From: CAZMVU01 sp964569295
GTDB lineage: Bacteria > Hydrogenedentota > Hydrogenedentia > Hydrogenedentales > JAGMZX01
Direction of reading: 5' to 3'
NCBI GenBank assembly: GCA_964569295.1
Contig: CAZMVU010000053.1
Coordinates: 1 to 24,700 of the forward strand
Length of the DNA: 24,700 nucleotides
Below are positions 14,446 through 21,871 of the stretch, piece by piece. How positions within the stretch are numbered: the first letter of the stretch is position 1; every line of letters starts with the position of its first letter. The notes under the pieces were generated by a model. The model worked only from the letters and a program-made list of their open reading frames with translations. It was not told where the DNA came from and searched no databases. A program made the translations under genes and the position numbers.

Positions 14446-15222
14446 ATGCATGACCCTTTGATCATCGCCGGGCGTGCGTTTCAGTCGCGCCTGTTCATCG
14501 GCACGGGTAAGTTTCCGTCCGCTGACGCGCTACGCACGACCATGGAAGCCTCCGGCTCGGAAATCGTCACGGTGGCGCTGCGGCGTGTCGATCTTACCAA
14601 ACCCGGCGACGAGGGTATTATGTCGGCCCTCGACCCGGCAAAGCACCTCATTCTGCCGAACACAAGCGGCGCACGCACCGCACAAGAGGCCCTGCGTCTG
14701 GCGAAGCTCGCCCACGCCACGGGGCTCGAGCCGTGGGTGAAACTCGAGCTCACGCCCGAACCGCGCTATCTGCTGCCCGATCCCATCGAAACGCTGAAGG
14801 CGGCCGAGATGCTGGTTGCAGAGGGGTTTGTCGTGCTGCCGTATATCCAGGCGGATCCGGTTCTCGCCAAGCGTTTGGAGGAAATCGGCACAGCGACGGT
14901 CATGCCGCTGGGCGCGCCGATCGGCAGCAACCGCGGCGTGCAAACGCGCGACATGGTGCGCATCATCATCGAGCAATCGAATGTGCCCGTGGTGGTGGAT
15001 GCCGGGCTGGGCGCCCCGTCCCACGCGGCGGAGTGTATGGAGATGGGGGCGGACGCTGTCCTCGTGAACACCGCGCTGTCCGACGCCAGGGATCACGGCG
15101 CCATGGCGCGCGCCTTTGCCATGGCCACCCAGGCCGGGCGCATGGCCTATCACGCGGGTCTCGGCCCGGAACGCTACGAAGCGGAGGCCTCCTCCCCCCT
15201 GACAGGTTTTCTGGAATCGTAA
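14446..15222 (+). CDS. thiG: Thiazole synthase ThiG
   Basis: ThiG forms the thiazole phosphate moiety of thiamine from 1-deoxy-D-xylulose 5-phosphate, dehydroglycine and ThiS-thiocarboxylate. The 258-residue product matches the family over its whole length. It has the N-terminal SRLFIGTGKF strand, LPNTSGARTAQEA, the Schiff-base lysine in WVKLEL (Lys99), VLPYIQADPVLAKRL, MPLGAPIGSNRG and VVDAGLGAPSHAAECMEMGA, with the C-terminal phosphate-binding loops of a TIM barrel. ATG 14446 is the only start giving the normal N-terminus; GGAG lies 13 bases upstream, a rather long spacing. It is followed after 102 bases by thiH. ThiS, ThiF and ThiE are not in the window and must be encoded elsewhere if the pathway is complete. 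Confidence 0.97.
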   Translation: MHDPLIIAGRAFQSRLFIGTGKFPSADALRTTMEASGSEIVTVALRRVDLTKPGDEGIMSALDPAKHLILPNTSGARTAQEALRLAKLAHATGLEPWVKLELTPEPRYLLPDPIETLKAAEMLVAEGFVVLPYIQADPVLAKRLEEIGTATVMPLGAPIGSNRGVQTRDMVRIIIEQSNVPVVVDAGLGAPSHAAECMEMGADAVLVNTALSDARDHGAMARAFAMATQAGRMAYHAGLGPERYEAEASSPLTGFLES

Positions 15223-15256
15223 CCCGTTCAGAAATTGGCAGGTTTTTGCAGGGTGT

Positions 15257-15273
15257 GCGAAGCGAGCCTTCGC
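15257..15273 (+). other. Hairpin in the thiG-thiH gap
   Basis: GCGAAG (15257-15262) and CTTCGC (15268-15273) form a perfect 6-bp stem with a 5-base loop inside the 102-base gap. It could attenuate or stabilise the thiG-thiH message. No T-tract follows. Confidence 0.35.
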
Positions 15274-15324
15274 CCGGAACGCACTATCCGGCGGTTTCCT
15301 GCAGAAAGCTTTGGACCCATAGCG

Positions 15325-16452
15325 ATGAGTTTCCAACCGATCATAGAAGCATGGCCGCGCGCGCGGGTAGAGGCATTGCTGGCCGGATGCGGGCCGGCGC
15401 ATGTCGAGGCGGCACTCGCCAAAGAGGCGCACGACCGCACCCTCGCCGATTTCGCGGCGCTCACTTCACCCCATGCGCGGCCCCATCTCGAGGCGATGGC
15501 CCGCGAAGCGCAACGGCTCACCCGCTGGTACTTCGGGCGCACCATCAGCCTCTACGCACCGCTGTATATCTCGAACCTGTGCGCCGCCGACTGCATCTAC
15601 TGCGGGTTTTCGTTTCGCTCGGGCATTCGCGAAAAGCGCGTTACCCTCACGGCGGATGAAATTCACCGCGAATGCGAACACCTCGCCGCCCACGGATTTC
15701 AAAACATACTGCTGCTCACCGGCGAAGCGCCGAAGAAAGTAACCCCGGGCGATCTTGCCGAGGCCGTGGCCATTGCCCGCGAATACTTCCACGGCGTCAG
15801 TGTCGAGGTGTACAGCCTCGACGCGGCGGATTACGCGCGGCTGGTCGACCGCGGGCTCGAGGGCGTGACCCTCTATATGGAAACCTATGATCGCCCCACC
15901 TACGCGCAGGTGCATCTCGCCGGTCAGAAAGCGGACTACGCCTACCGGCTCGACGCCATCGAGCGGGCGGGCCACGCGGGCGTGCGCAAATTGAACATCG
16001 GCGTGTTGCTCGGGCTCACCGATTGGCGGGTCGACGCATTCTGGATGGCGCTGCACGGGAAACACGTGCAGAAAACCTGCTGGCAGAGCGCATTGGGCAT
16101 GTCCTTCCCGCGGCTGCTGCACACGCCCGAGCGGTTCCAAGTGGCCAAGGCCGTGTCCGACGTGGACCTCGTGCAACTCATGCTCGCCATGCGCCTGCTG
16201 CTTCCCGAGGCCGGCTTCAACCTGTCCACCCGCGAGCCGCCGCGCTTGCGCGACCGGCTTATCCCGCTGGGTATCACACACATGAGCGCCGGCTCCTCGA
16301 CCCGCCCCGGTGGTTACGGCACCCGCGGCGCGGAAGTGCTTGCGCAGTTTGAACTGGAAGACCACCGGCCGCCCGCGGAAGTGGTCGAGGCTATCCGCCG
16401 CGCCGGTTACGCCCCGGTCTGGAAAGACTTTGACCACGCTTTCCACGCCTGA
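15325..16452 (+). CDS. thiH: 2-iminoacetate synthase ThiH (radical SAM tyrosine lyase)
   Basis: ThiH cleaves tyrosine with S-adenosylmethionine and a [4Fe-4S] cluster, giving dehydroglycine for ThiG and p-cresol. The 375-residue product has the radical-SAM CxxxCxxC motif as Cys86, Cys90 and Cys93 (CAADCIYCGF). Other family blocks are RTISLYAPLYISNLC, NILLLTGEAPKK, VEVYSLDAADYARL, VTLYMETYDRPTY, KLNIGVLLGLTDWR, SFPRL and a C-terminal THMSAGSSTRPGGYG stretch. Length is typical. ATG 15325 gives the usual N-terminus; its ribosome binding site is weak, which suits translation coupled to thiG, and an in-frame ATG at 15235 would add 30 unrelated residues. Use of ThiH rather than the oxygen-dependent glycine oxidase ThiO suggests a pathway that works at low oxygen. 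Confidence 0.96.
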   Translation: MSFQPIIEAWPRARVEALLAGCGPAHVEAALAKEAHDRTLADFAALTSPHARPHLEAMAREAQRLTRWYFGRTISLYAPLYISNLCAADCIYCGFSFRSGIREKRVTLTADEIHRECEHLAAHGFQNILLLTGEAPKKVTPGDLAEAVAIAREYFHGVSVEVYSLDAADYARLVDRGLEGVTLYMETYDRPTYAQVHLAGQKADYAYRLDAIERAGHAGVRKLNIGVLLGLTDWRVDAFWMALHGKHVQKTCWQSALGMSFPRLLHTPERFQVAKAVSDVDLVQLMLAMRLLLPEAGFNLSTREPPRLRDRLIPLGITHMSAGSSTRPGGYGTRGAEVLAQFELEDHRPPAEVVEAIRRAGYAPVWKDFDHAFHA

Positions 16453-16455
16453 CGT

Positions 16456-16485
16456 TTGGCCCGCGGTTCCCCAGGCTGGTAGAAT
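16456..16485 (+). promoter_or_regulatory. Predicted promoter of the BASS transporter gene
   Basis: TTGGCC at 16456-16461, an 18-base spacer and TAGAAT at 16480-16485, preceded by TGG (extended -10). It begins 4 bases after the thiH stop codon, so the transporter can be transcribed separately from thiGH. Confidence 0.45.
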
Positions 16486-16530
16486 CGCCGCGCTGCCGCA
16501 AACGGATACACGCGCACACGACGGAACCGC

Positions 16531-17469
16531 ATGAAAAAGCTCAACACCATTCTGCGCGTCTACACCCGCACATTGACCGTGTGGGTGTTGTTGTTCGGTG
16601 TGCTCGCCTATTGGCATCCCGGCCCCTTCGTGGCACTGGGCGTCCACATGAAGTGGTTTTTTGCGCTCACCATGTTCGGCATCGGCGTGGTGTTGCAGCC
16701 TGTCGACTTCAAGCGTGTGGTGCAACAGCCGTGGGTCGTGCTGGTGGGCGTGGCCGCGCAATTCACGATCATGCCGCTGGGCGCCTGGGCGGTGAGCCGC
16801 ATTTTCGGTCTCGACCCCATCTACGCCGTTGGTCTCGTGCTTACGGGCTCGGCGCCGGGCGCCATGACCAGCAATGTAATGAGCTATGTCGCGAAGGCCG
16901 ACGCCGCCTACTCGGTTTCCTTGACGGCTGTGGCCACGCTGCTGTGTCCCGTGCTCACGCCGCTGCTCACTTGGGGGCTTGCCGGCGCACAGATGGATGT
17001 GCCGTTCTGGGGGATGTTCCGCGATCTGGTGCTTATCGTGGTGCTCCCGCTGATGGCCGGGTTCGGCGTGCGCAACCTGTTCAATCAGGCCATCGAACGG
17101 ATTATCGAGCTGTTCCCCGCCATCTCCGCCACGTTCATCATCTTCATCTGCGCCGTGGTCATTGGTAAGAATACCGGCGTCATTCCCGCCATGACCGGCA
17201 TCCTGTTGCTCGCTGTGATCACGCTTAACCTGTACGGCATGGCCGGCGGCTATGGCGTCGGCCTCCTGGCGCGCATGCGCCGCAAGCGCCGCCGTACCCT
17301 CGCCATCGAAATCGGTATGCAGAACGCCGGCCTCGGGGTCGTACTTGCTCAGGAGCACTTTGCGCCCGAAGCCGCTTTGCCCGCGGTCTTCTTCGTCTTT
17401 CTGTGCATTATCACGGCCAGCGCCGCAGCCTCCTACTGGCAATGGCGCGGGGACATGGAATCCGGCTAA
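16531..17469 (+). CDS. Bile acid:sodium symporter (BASS) family transporter
   Basis: The 312-residue integral membrane protein belongs to the BASS family (bile acid/Na+ symporter fold, about 9-10 transmembrane helices in two inverted halves). Motifs include the crossover region GSAPGAMTSNVMSYVAKAD (about 108-126) in the first half and EIGMQNAGLGVVLAQEHF (about 268-285) in the second, which together form the Na+ and substrate site. Bacterial members carry varied organic anions, including bile-acid-like compounds, pantoate and other carboxylates. The substrate here is unknown. Its position after thiGH makes transport of a thiamine precursor conceivable, but it has its own promoter, so this is weak. 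GACGGAA precedes ATG 16531. Confidence 0.9.
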   Translation: MKKLNTILRVYTRTLTVWVLLFGVLAYWHPGPFVALGVHMKWFFALTMFGIGVVLQPVDFKRVVQQPWVVLVGVAAQFTIMPLGAWAVSRIFGLDPIYAVGLVLTGSAPGAMTSNVMSYVAKADAAYSVSLTAVATLLCPVLTPLLTWGLAGAQMDVPFWGMFRDLVLIVVLPLMAGFGVRNLFNQAIERIIELFPAISATFIIFICAVVIGKNTGVIPAMTGILLLAVITLNLYGMAGGYGVGLLARMRRKRRRTLAIEIGMQNAGLGVVLAQEHFAPEAALPAVFFVFLCIITASAAASYWQWRGDMESG

Positions 17470-17475
17470 GGGGCC

Positions 17476-17504
17476 TTGCATTCTGGCGGCGCCTGTAATA
17501 TAAT
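17476..17504 (+). promoter_or_regulatory. Strong promoter of the small membrane protein, apparently giving a leaderless mRNA
   Basis: TTGCAT (17476-17481), a 17-base spacer and a perfect TATAAT (17499-17504). The expected start of transcription, about 7 bases on, is near 17511, only 2 bases before the ATG at 17513. No Shine-Dalgarno sequence precedes the ATG. Confidence 0.6.
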
Positions 17505-17512
17505 GTATTACC

Positions 17513-17830
17513 ATGTGGAAGGCGCGGCACATACCAAACAAGCCCTGGGCGTTGCGGTGTTTGGCAGCCGGGCTTTTTGTCATGCTGGCTCTTTGGGTTG
17601 GCATGGGCCTGCTGGGGTTCGCGCACACGCTGTCGCACGGGTGTGATCATTCGTGTTTCCTTTGTCTCACGGTGAGCACAGCACTGACGAACGTGGACGC
17701 GCCGCCGGTGCGCGTGGCGCCGCCCTTGCCGGCGCCCACGTTGCCCGAGGCTGTTCCGGCGGAACCGGCGCCGCCCGCCGAAAACCATTTCTACTACGCG
17801 CCCACGCGCGGTCCGCCTGCCGCCTGCTAG
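17513..17830 (+). CDS. Small membrane protein with a Cys/His motif (DUF2946-like)
   Basis: The 105-residue product has one transmembrane helix (about 13-37). Directly after it comes HTLSHGCDHSCFLC (38-51), a cluster of three His and three Cys suited to metal or heme binding. A Pro/Ala-rich tail follows (63-90), then NHFYYAPTRGPP and a terminal Cys. The plan, a membrane anchor then a C-x2-C cluster and a Pro-rich tail, resembles DUF2946-type small proteins sometimes found near metal-handling genes, but I am not sure of the family. The start is inferred from the position next to a near-consensus promoter; no ribosome binding site is present. The next gene, 109 bases on, encodes a prepilin-like protein with a His-rich tail. 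Function unknown. Confidence 0.6.
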   Translation: MWKARHIPNKPWALRCLAAGLFVMLALWVGMGLLGFAHTLSHGCDHSCFLCLTVSTALTNVDAPPVRVAPPLPAPTLPEAVPAEPAPPAENHFYYAPTRGPPAAC

Positions 17831-17939
17831 ATTCCCGGTCAATCACATTTTTCACGGCCGTGCTGTGCCGTTATGTGTCCGTTCCGGGCGCATACGGGGG
17901 GGCCTGTGCGGCGAAGCCAGCGAATCTACGGAGGCACGC

Positions 17940-18920
<981 letters not shown>

Positions 18921-18939
18921 CTTGCGCGCGCAGGCATTG

Positions 18940-18971
18940 GTGGGCGGCCGGCCCGGCTGGCGGCCGCCCAC
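18940..18971 (+). terminator. Strong hairpin after the prepilin gene
   Basis: GTGGGCGGCCG (18940-18950) and CGGCCGCCCAC (18961-18971) pair perfectly over 11 bp with a 10-base loop, 19 bases after the stop codon. The following GTTATTCATGTTG is only moderately T-rich. Confidence 0.65.
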
Positions 18972-19177
18972 GTTATTCATGTTGTGGTGCCTTCAAGATC
19001 GTAATGGGCAATAACAAACGACAACATTCTTTGGCCGTTTGCCTTGGGCCGTTTCCCATATTTCATAGGGTGTCCTGCTCACGAGCCCGAAAAGGATTCA
19101 AGGACACCGCTGGCGACTGCGTGCGGTATCTCGCCCGCCTTGGACGATGACACGCACTTCAGCCCACGTGCGCAAAA

Positions 19178-19195
19178 GCGGTGGCAAGCCACCGC
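19178..19195. repeat. Perfect 8-bp hairpin
   Basis: GCGGTGGC-AA-GCCACCGC is a near-perfect 18-bp palindrome with a two-base centre, flanked by AAAA on the left and ACTCCAAAG on the right. It looks like a REP-type dispersed palindrome; only one copy was seen in the window. Confidence 0.55.
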
Positions 19196-19300
19196 ACTCC
19201 AAAGTTGCGCCAACGGCATGGTTATCGCGGCCGCACGCTGGTATTCGCTATCACAGAAAAGATTGGCGAGACAAGCTTACGTCGCGTTTCGGCTCGCGGG

Positions 19301-19437
19301 TACGCGCGCCCTCCCTGGGATCACCTGTTCCCGGCTCGCGGGGACGCTCGCCCTCCCTGGGGACGCTCGCCCTCCCTGGGGACGCGCGCCCTCCCTGGGT
19401 ACGCGCGCCCTCCCTGGGTACGCACGCCCTCGCTGTA
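19301..19437 (+). repeat. 19-bp tandem repeat array
   Basis: Consensus unit KACGCKCGCCCTCCCTGGG. Five head-to-tail units begin at 19343, 19362, 19381, 19400 and 19419, the last degenerate. A separate unit begins at 19301. Both the separate unit and the first tandem unit are preceded by CGGCTCGCGGG, showing an older 42-bp duplication. The minus strand carries GGGAGGG in each of the first four tandem units. Confidence 0.85.
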
Positions 19438-19486
19438 GGCCAGAACCCGCCCTTTCGTGCGGGGCAACGGCCCGTACCATACCAGT

Positions 19487-19503
19487 CTGGGCTGCAGGCC
19501 CAG
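19487..19503. repeat. Small hairpin CTGGGC/GCCCAG
   Basis: A 6-bp perfect stem with loop TGCAG, in the repeat-rich gap. No terminator-like T-tract follows on either strand. Confidence 0.3.
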
Positions 19504-19691
19504 GTCGCCCAGCATGCCGCACGCAATAGGGCGGAAAGCCCGGGCTATACGTCACGTCTTCATAGTACGCGCTTTCAGCGTTTGGGTAAGTAGAAGGACG
19601 GCGTGCGGTCTTGGCAATGTGGTGAGCGGCGGGGTATCGTAGGCGCCAACTACCCTGCAAACCGCGGCTGGAAAGAAGGGGCGCTCGAATC

Positions 19692-20477
19692 ATGGCCTGC
19701 ACACTCAAAGGGGTCGTTCGCTACGACGGCGCGGCGTTTTCCGGCTGGCAGGTGCAACCCCATGCCCGTACGGTGCAGGGCGCTCTCGAAGCGGCCATGG
19801 CGCAGATCGCGGGGGAACCGGTGCGTGTGCAAGGGGCGGGCCGTACAGATGCCGGGGTGCATGCGCTCGCCCAGGTCTTCTCGTGCCGGTGGCCCGGCGA
19901 ATTCCCGGACCGGCTGCGCCATGCCCTCAGCCGCATGTTGCGCCCGTCGATCCAGGTGACGGCCCTCGAGCAAGCGCCGGATGCCTTCAACGCGCGGTTC
20001 GGCGCACGGCGCAAGACCTACGCCTACAGCCTCGATCTCGGCCGTGAGCCCGATCCCTTCGCCGCGCCCTATGCCTGGCATGTGCCCTATGCGGTGGATA
20101 TCCCGCACCTCGAGGCGCTGCTGGGCAAGCTCACCGGCACACACGACTTTGCCGGGTTTCAGAGCACGGGGAATGTGCGCGCGCATACCGTGCGCACGCT
20201 TTACGGGGCCTCACTGCACCAAGGGGCGTTGATCACGCCCGCCGATGCGGAGCATTTGTGGCGGATTGAGTTCTGCGGGGACGGTTTCCTCTACCGCATG
20301 GTGCGAAACCTCACCGGTACCCTCATCGAGATTGCGCGCGGGCGTTTTCCGGCCACCTTTCTCGATGCGTGCCTCGCTTCGCCGGGGCCGTTCCGGGGAC
20401 ATTGCGCCCCGGCCCATGGCCTTGCGCTGGTTTCCGTCGTGTATGATGGTTCGAGCGAAACCGGCGCGCCCCGCTGA
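19692..20477 (+). CDS. truA: tRNA pseudouridine synthase A (TruA)
   Basis: TruA isomerises uridines 38-40 in the anticodon stem-loop of many tRNAs to pseudouridine. The 261-residue protein is of family length. It carries YDGAAFSGWQ near the N-terminus, the catalytic loop GAGRTDAGVHALAQ with nucleophile Asp53, and the Tyr/Arg-containing FNARFGARRKTYAYSL segment. HDFAGFQSTGN follows, then the C-terminal GDGFLYRMVRNLTGTLIEIARGR block. It starts at ATG 19692 with GAAGGGG about 10 bases upstream. It is the first gene after the repeat-rich gap. The promoter of the next gene starts two bases after its stop codon, so the two genes are probably transcribed largely independently. Confidence 0.97.
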   Translation: MACTLKGVVRYDGAAFSGWQVQPHARTVQGALEAAMAQIAGEPVRVQGAGRTDAGVHALAQVFSCRWPGEFPDRLRHALSRMLRPSIQVTALEQAPDAFNARFGARRKTYAYSLDLGREPDPFAAPYAWHVPYAVDIPHLEALLGKLTGTHDFAGFQSTGNVRAHTVRTLYGASLHQGALITPADAEHLWRIEFCGDGFLYRMVRNLTGTLIEIARGRFPATFLDACLASPGPFRGHCAPAHGLALVSVVYDGSSETGAPR

Positions 20478-20478
20478 A

Positions 20479-20508
20479 TTGGCCCGGCCCCGACCGTTCC
20501 GTTATAGT
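20479..20508 (+). promoter_or_regulatory. Predicted promoter of the amidohydrolase gene
   Basis: TTGGCC (20479-20484), an 18-base spacer and TATAGT (20503-20508). It uses the same -35 hexamer and spacer length as the BASS promoter at 16456. The leader would be about 50 nt, with AAGGAG 12 bases before the ATG. Confidence 0.5.
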
Positions 20509-20566
20509 CGCGCTTGGTGCAGGAGACAGATCTTGGCGTAGACCGAAAAAGGAGTTTTCCCCCGTC

Positions 20567-21805
20567 ATGTCAGGCAAACTGAAACCCGCCGGCGCCGCGC
20601 CGTCCGCGAAGCCGCTGATAGCTTTTCTGGTGGGCGTGTGCATCATGTTGCTCGTGGCCAACGTGGGCACATTCATCCTCATGAACCAGCGCCTCGCCGA
20701 AACCAGGCAAACCGCCCAGCAATACCTGGCCCAGGCGGACGACGCCGCATCGCGCACAGCGGCTGAACCGGGCGGGACGACTGCGGGGGACGCGGCCAGC
20801 GGCGACCTTGCGCCGGCAGATGTCGCGGCGCTCGAAGAGATGCTCGATCCTGTTCCCGATGCTGGCCTCGGGGAGTATGCCGTCATCAATGCGCACGATC
20901 ACCTGTATATGGCCAAGCACTTGGACAACTACTTTCCCGCCGCGGAGGATCTGGGTATCGCGAAGACTTTGTTCGTGGCGAGTTCGCGCTATACCCTGCT
21001 CGGTTCGAAAGGCGTGGCTACGGAGGGCAATGAATGGAACAGCCGCGAAGTACTGCGCGTGGCCCGTGAATACCCGGACAAGATCATCCCCTACGCCACG
21101 TTTCACCCGAGCGCCGCGAACAAGGTCGAACTGCTCGAAGAATACAAAGCGGCTGGGGCCCATGGGCTCAAGCTCTACTCCGGGCACGGCAATTTCTATG
21201 ACCGCCCGCTTGATACGGAAGAAATGCTGCCGGTGTATGAATGGTGCGAGCGCGAAGGTTTTCCCATTTGCTGGCATGTGAACTTCAGCCGGCCCGCCTA
21301 CGCCGAAGAGTTTGCGCATGTACTCGCGATGTACCCGAACATCAAGATCATCGTGCCGCATTTCGGCGTTACGTTCTACCGGCCCGGCGGCGCGCAGTGG
21401 CAGGCTTTCTGGGCCCTTGTGGACCGGTATCCGGGTCTGTACACGGACTGTAGCTGGGGCACGCGCAGTATTCTCGTGCATGGGCTCGAGGTCGTGAGTG
21501 CCAATGTCACCATGTTCCGCGACACCTTCCTCGAGTATCAGGATCGCATTCTGTGGGGCACCGACATGGTCGTCACGGGCAATGAGGAGAAGACGCCCGA
21601 TTGGATAGCCTCGGTGTTGCGGGCGGGCCGGGAAATGCTCGAGAAGGAAACCTACTATTTCTGGATGGCCGCCGACGGGTGTGAATATGCCTACGATCGC
21701 CATGAGAACCCGATGGGCAAGCTCAACGGCCTCGCCCTGCCCCCCGGGGTGCTCGAGAAAATCTACGAGACCAACTACCCCGCGTTCGAGCAACAGGCAT
21801 TGTGA
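20567..21805 (+). CDS. Membrane-anchored amidohydrolase-2 family metallohydrolase
   Basis: The 412-residue protein has an N-terminal transmembrane anchor (about 17-39) and an Ala/Gly-rich linker (about 55-95). A TIM-barrel domain of the amidohydrolase-related (PF04909-type) family follows. Metal-ligand candidates are all present in order: His110 and His112 in NAHDHLYM, His237 in CWHVN, His265 in VPHFG and Asp333 in WGTDM. Family members include decarboxylases and lactone or amide hydrolases acting on aromatic and cyclic acids. No specific substrate can be given. The orientation of the anchor places the barrel probably outside the cytoplasm, unusual for this family, which is mostly cytosolic. 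The gene is convergent with the GlpD-kinase gene, 64 bases away. Confidence 0.85.
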   Translation: MSGKLKPAGAAPSAKPLIAFLVGVCIMLLVANVGTFILMNQRLAETRQTAQQYLAQADDAASRTAAEPGGTTAGDAASGDLAPADVAALEEMLDPVPDAGLGEYAVINAHDHLYMAKHLDNYFPAAEDLGIAKTLFVASSRYTLLGSKGVATEGNEWNSREVLRVAREYPDKIIPYATFHPSAANKVELLEEYKAAGAHGLKLYSGHGNFYDRPLDTEEMLPVYEWCEREGFPICWHVNFSRPAYAEEFAHVLAMYPNIKIIVPHFGVTFYRPGGAQWQAFWALVDRYPGLYTDCSWGTRSILVHGLEVVSANVTMFRDTFLEYQDRILWGTDMVVTGNEEKTPDWIASVLRAGREMLEKETYYFWMAADGCEYAYDRHENPMGKLNGLALPPGVLEKIYETNYPAFEQQAL

Positions 21806-21829
21806 GCAGGGGCGCAGTTGTTTGGGGCT

Positions 21830-21871
21830 GAACCGCTACCGGCGGCGGGACCGCTTGCGGGCCGGGGGTTC
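21830..21871. terminator. Possible bidirectional terminator between convergent genes
   Basis: An imperfect long hairpin: outer arms GAACC (21830-21834) and GGTTC (21867-21871), inner arms CCGGC (21839-21843) and GCCGG (21861-21865). It overlaps the last two bases of the minus-strand stop codon. There are no T-tracts. Confidence 0.3.

Larger units (their letters stand above)
18921..19691. other. Repeat-rich non-coding region
   Basis: This 771-base gap has no supported gene. In order it holds the prepilin terminator (18940-18971), an inverted repeat GGTGTCC/GGACACC (19069-19075, 19102-19108), a strong hairpin (19178-19195), tandem 19-bp repeats (19301-19437) and a CTGGGC/GCCCAG hairpin (19487-19503). 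ORFs crossing the tandem array exist in several frames on both strands only because 19 is not a multiple of 3 and the unit lacks stops. The truA ribosome binding region (GAAGGGG) closes the gap. Confidence 0.6.

Noticed and set aside
15466..17628. 720-codon minus-strand ORF across thiH and the BASS gene
   Set aside because: Antisense to two secure genes and spans the gap between them; His/Gln/Glu-rich low-complexity sequence is a mirror of the real codons.
19301..19437. CRISPR array
   Set aside because: Units are 19 bp directly head-to-tail with no unique spacers, and no cas gene is nearby.
19277..19708. 143-codon minus-strand ORF through the 19-bp repeat array
   Set aside because: The repeat period breaks the frame, similar peptides appear in several frames, and it overlaps the truA start; open frames here result from repeats lacking stops.
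20570..21793. 407-codon minus-strand ORF opposite the amidohydrolase gene
   Set aside because: Antisense to a gene with an intact metal-ligand set and a promoter; no recognisable domain.
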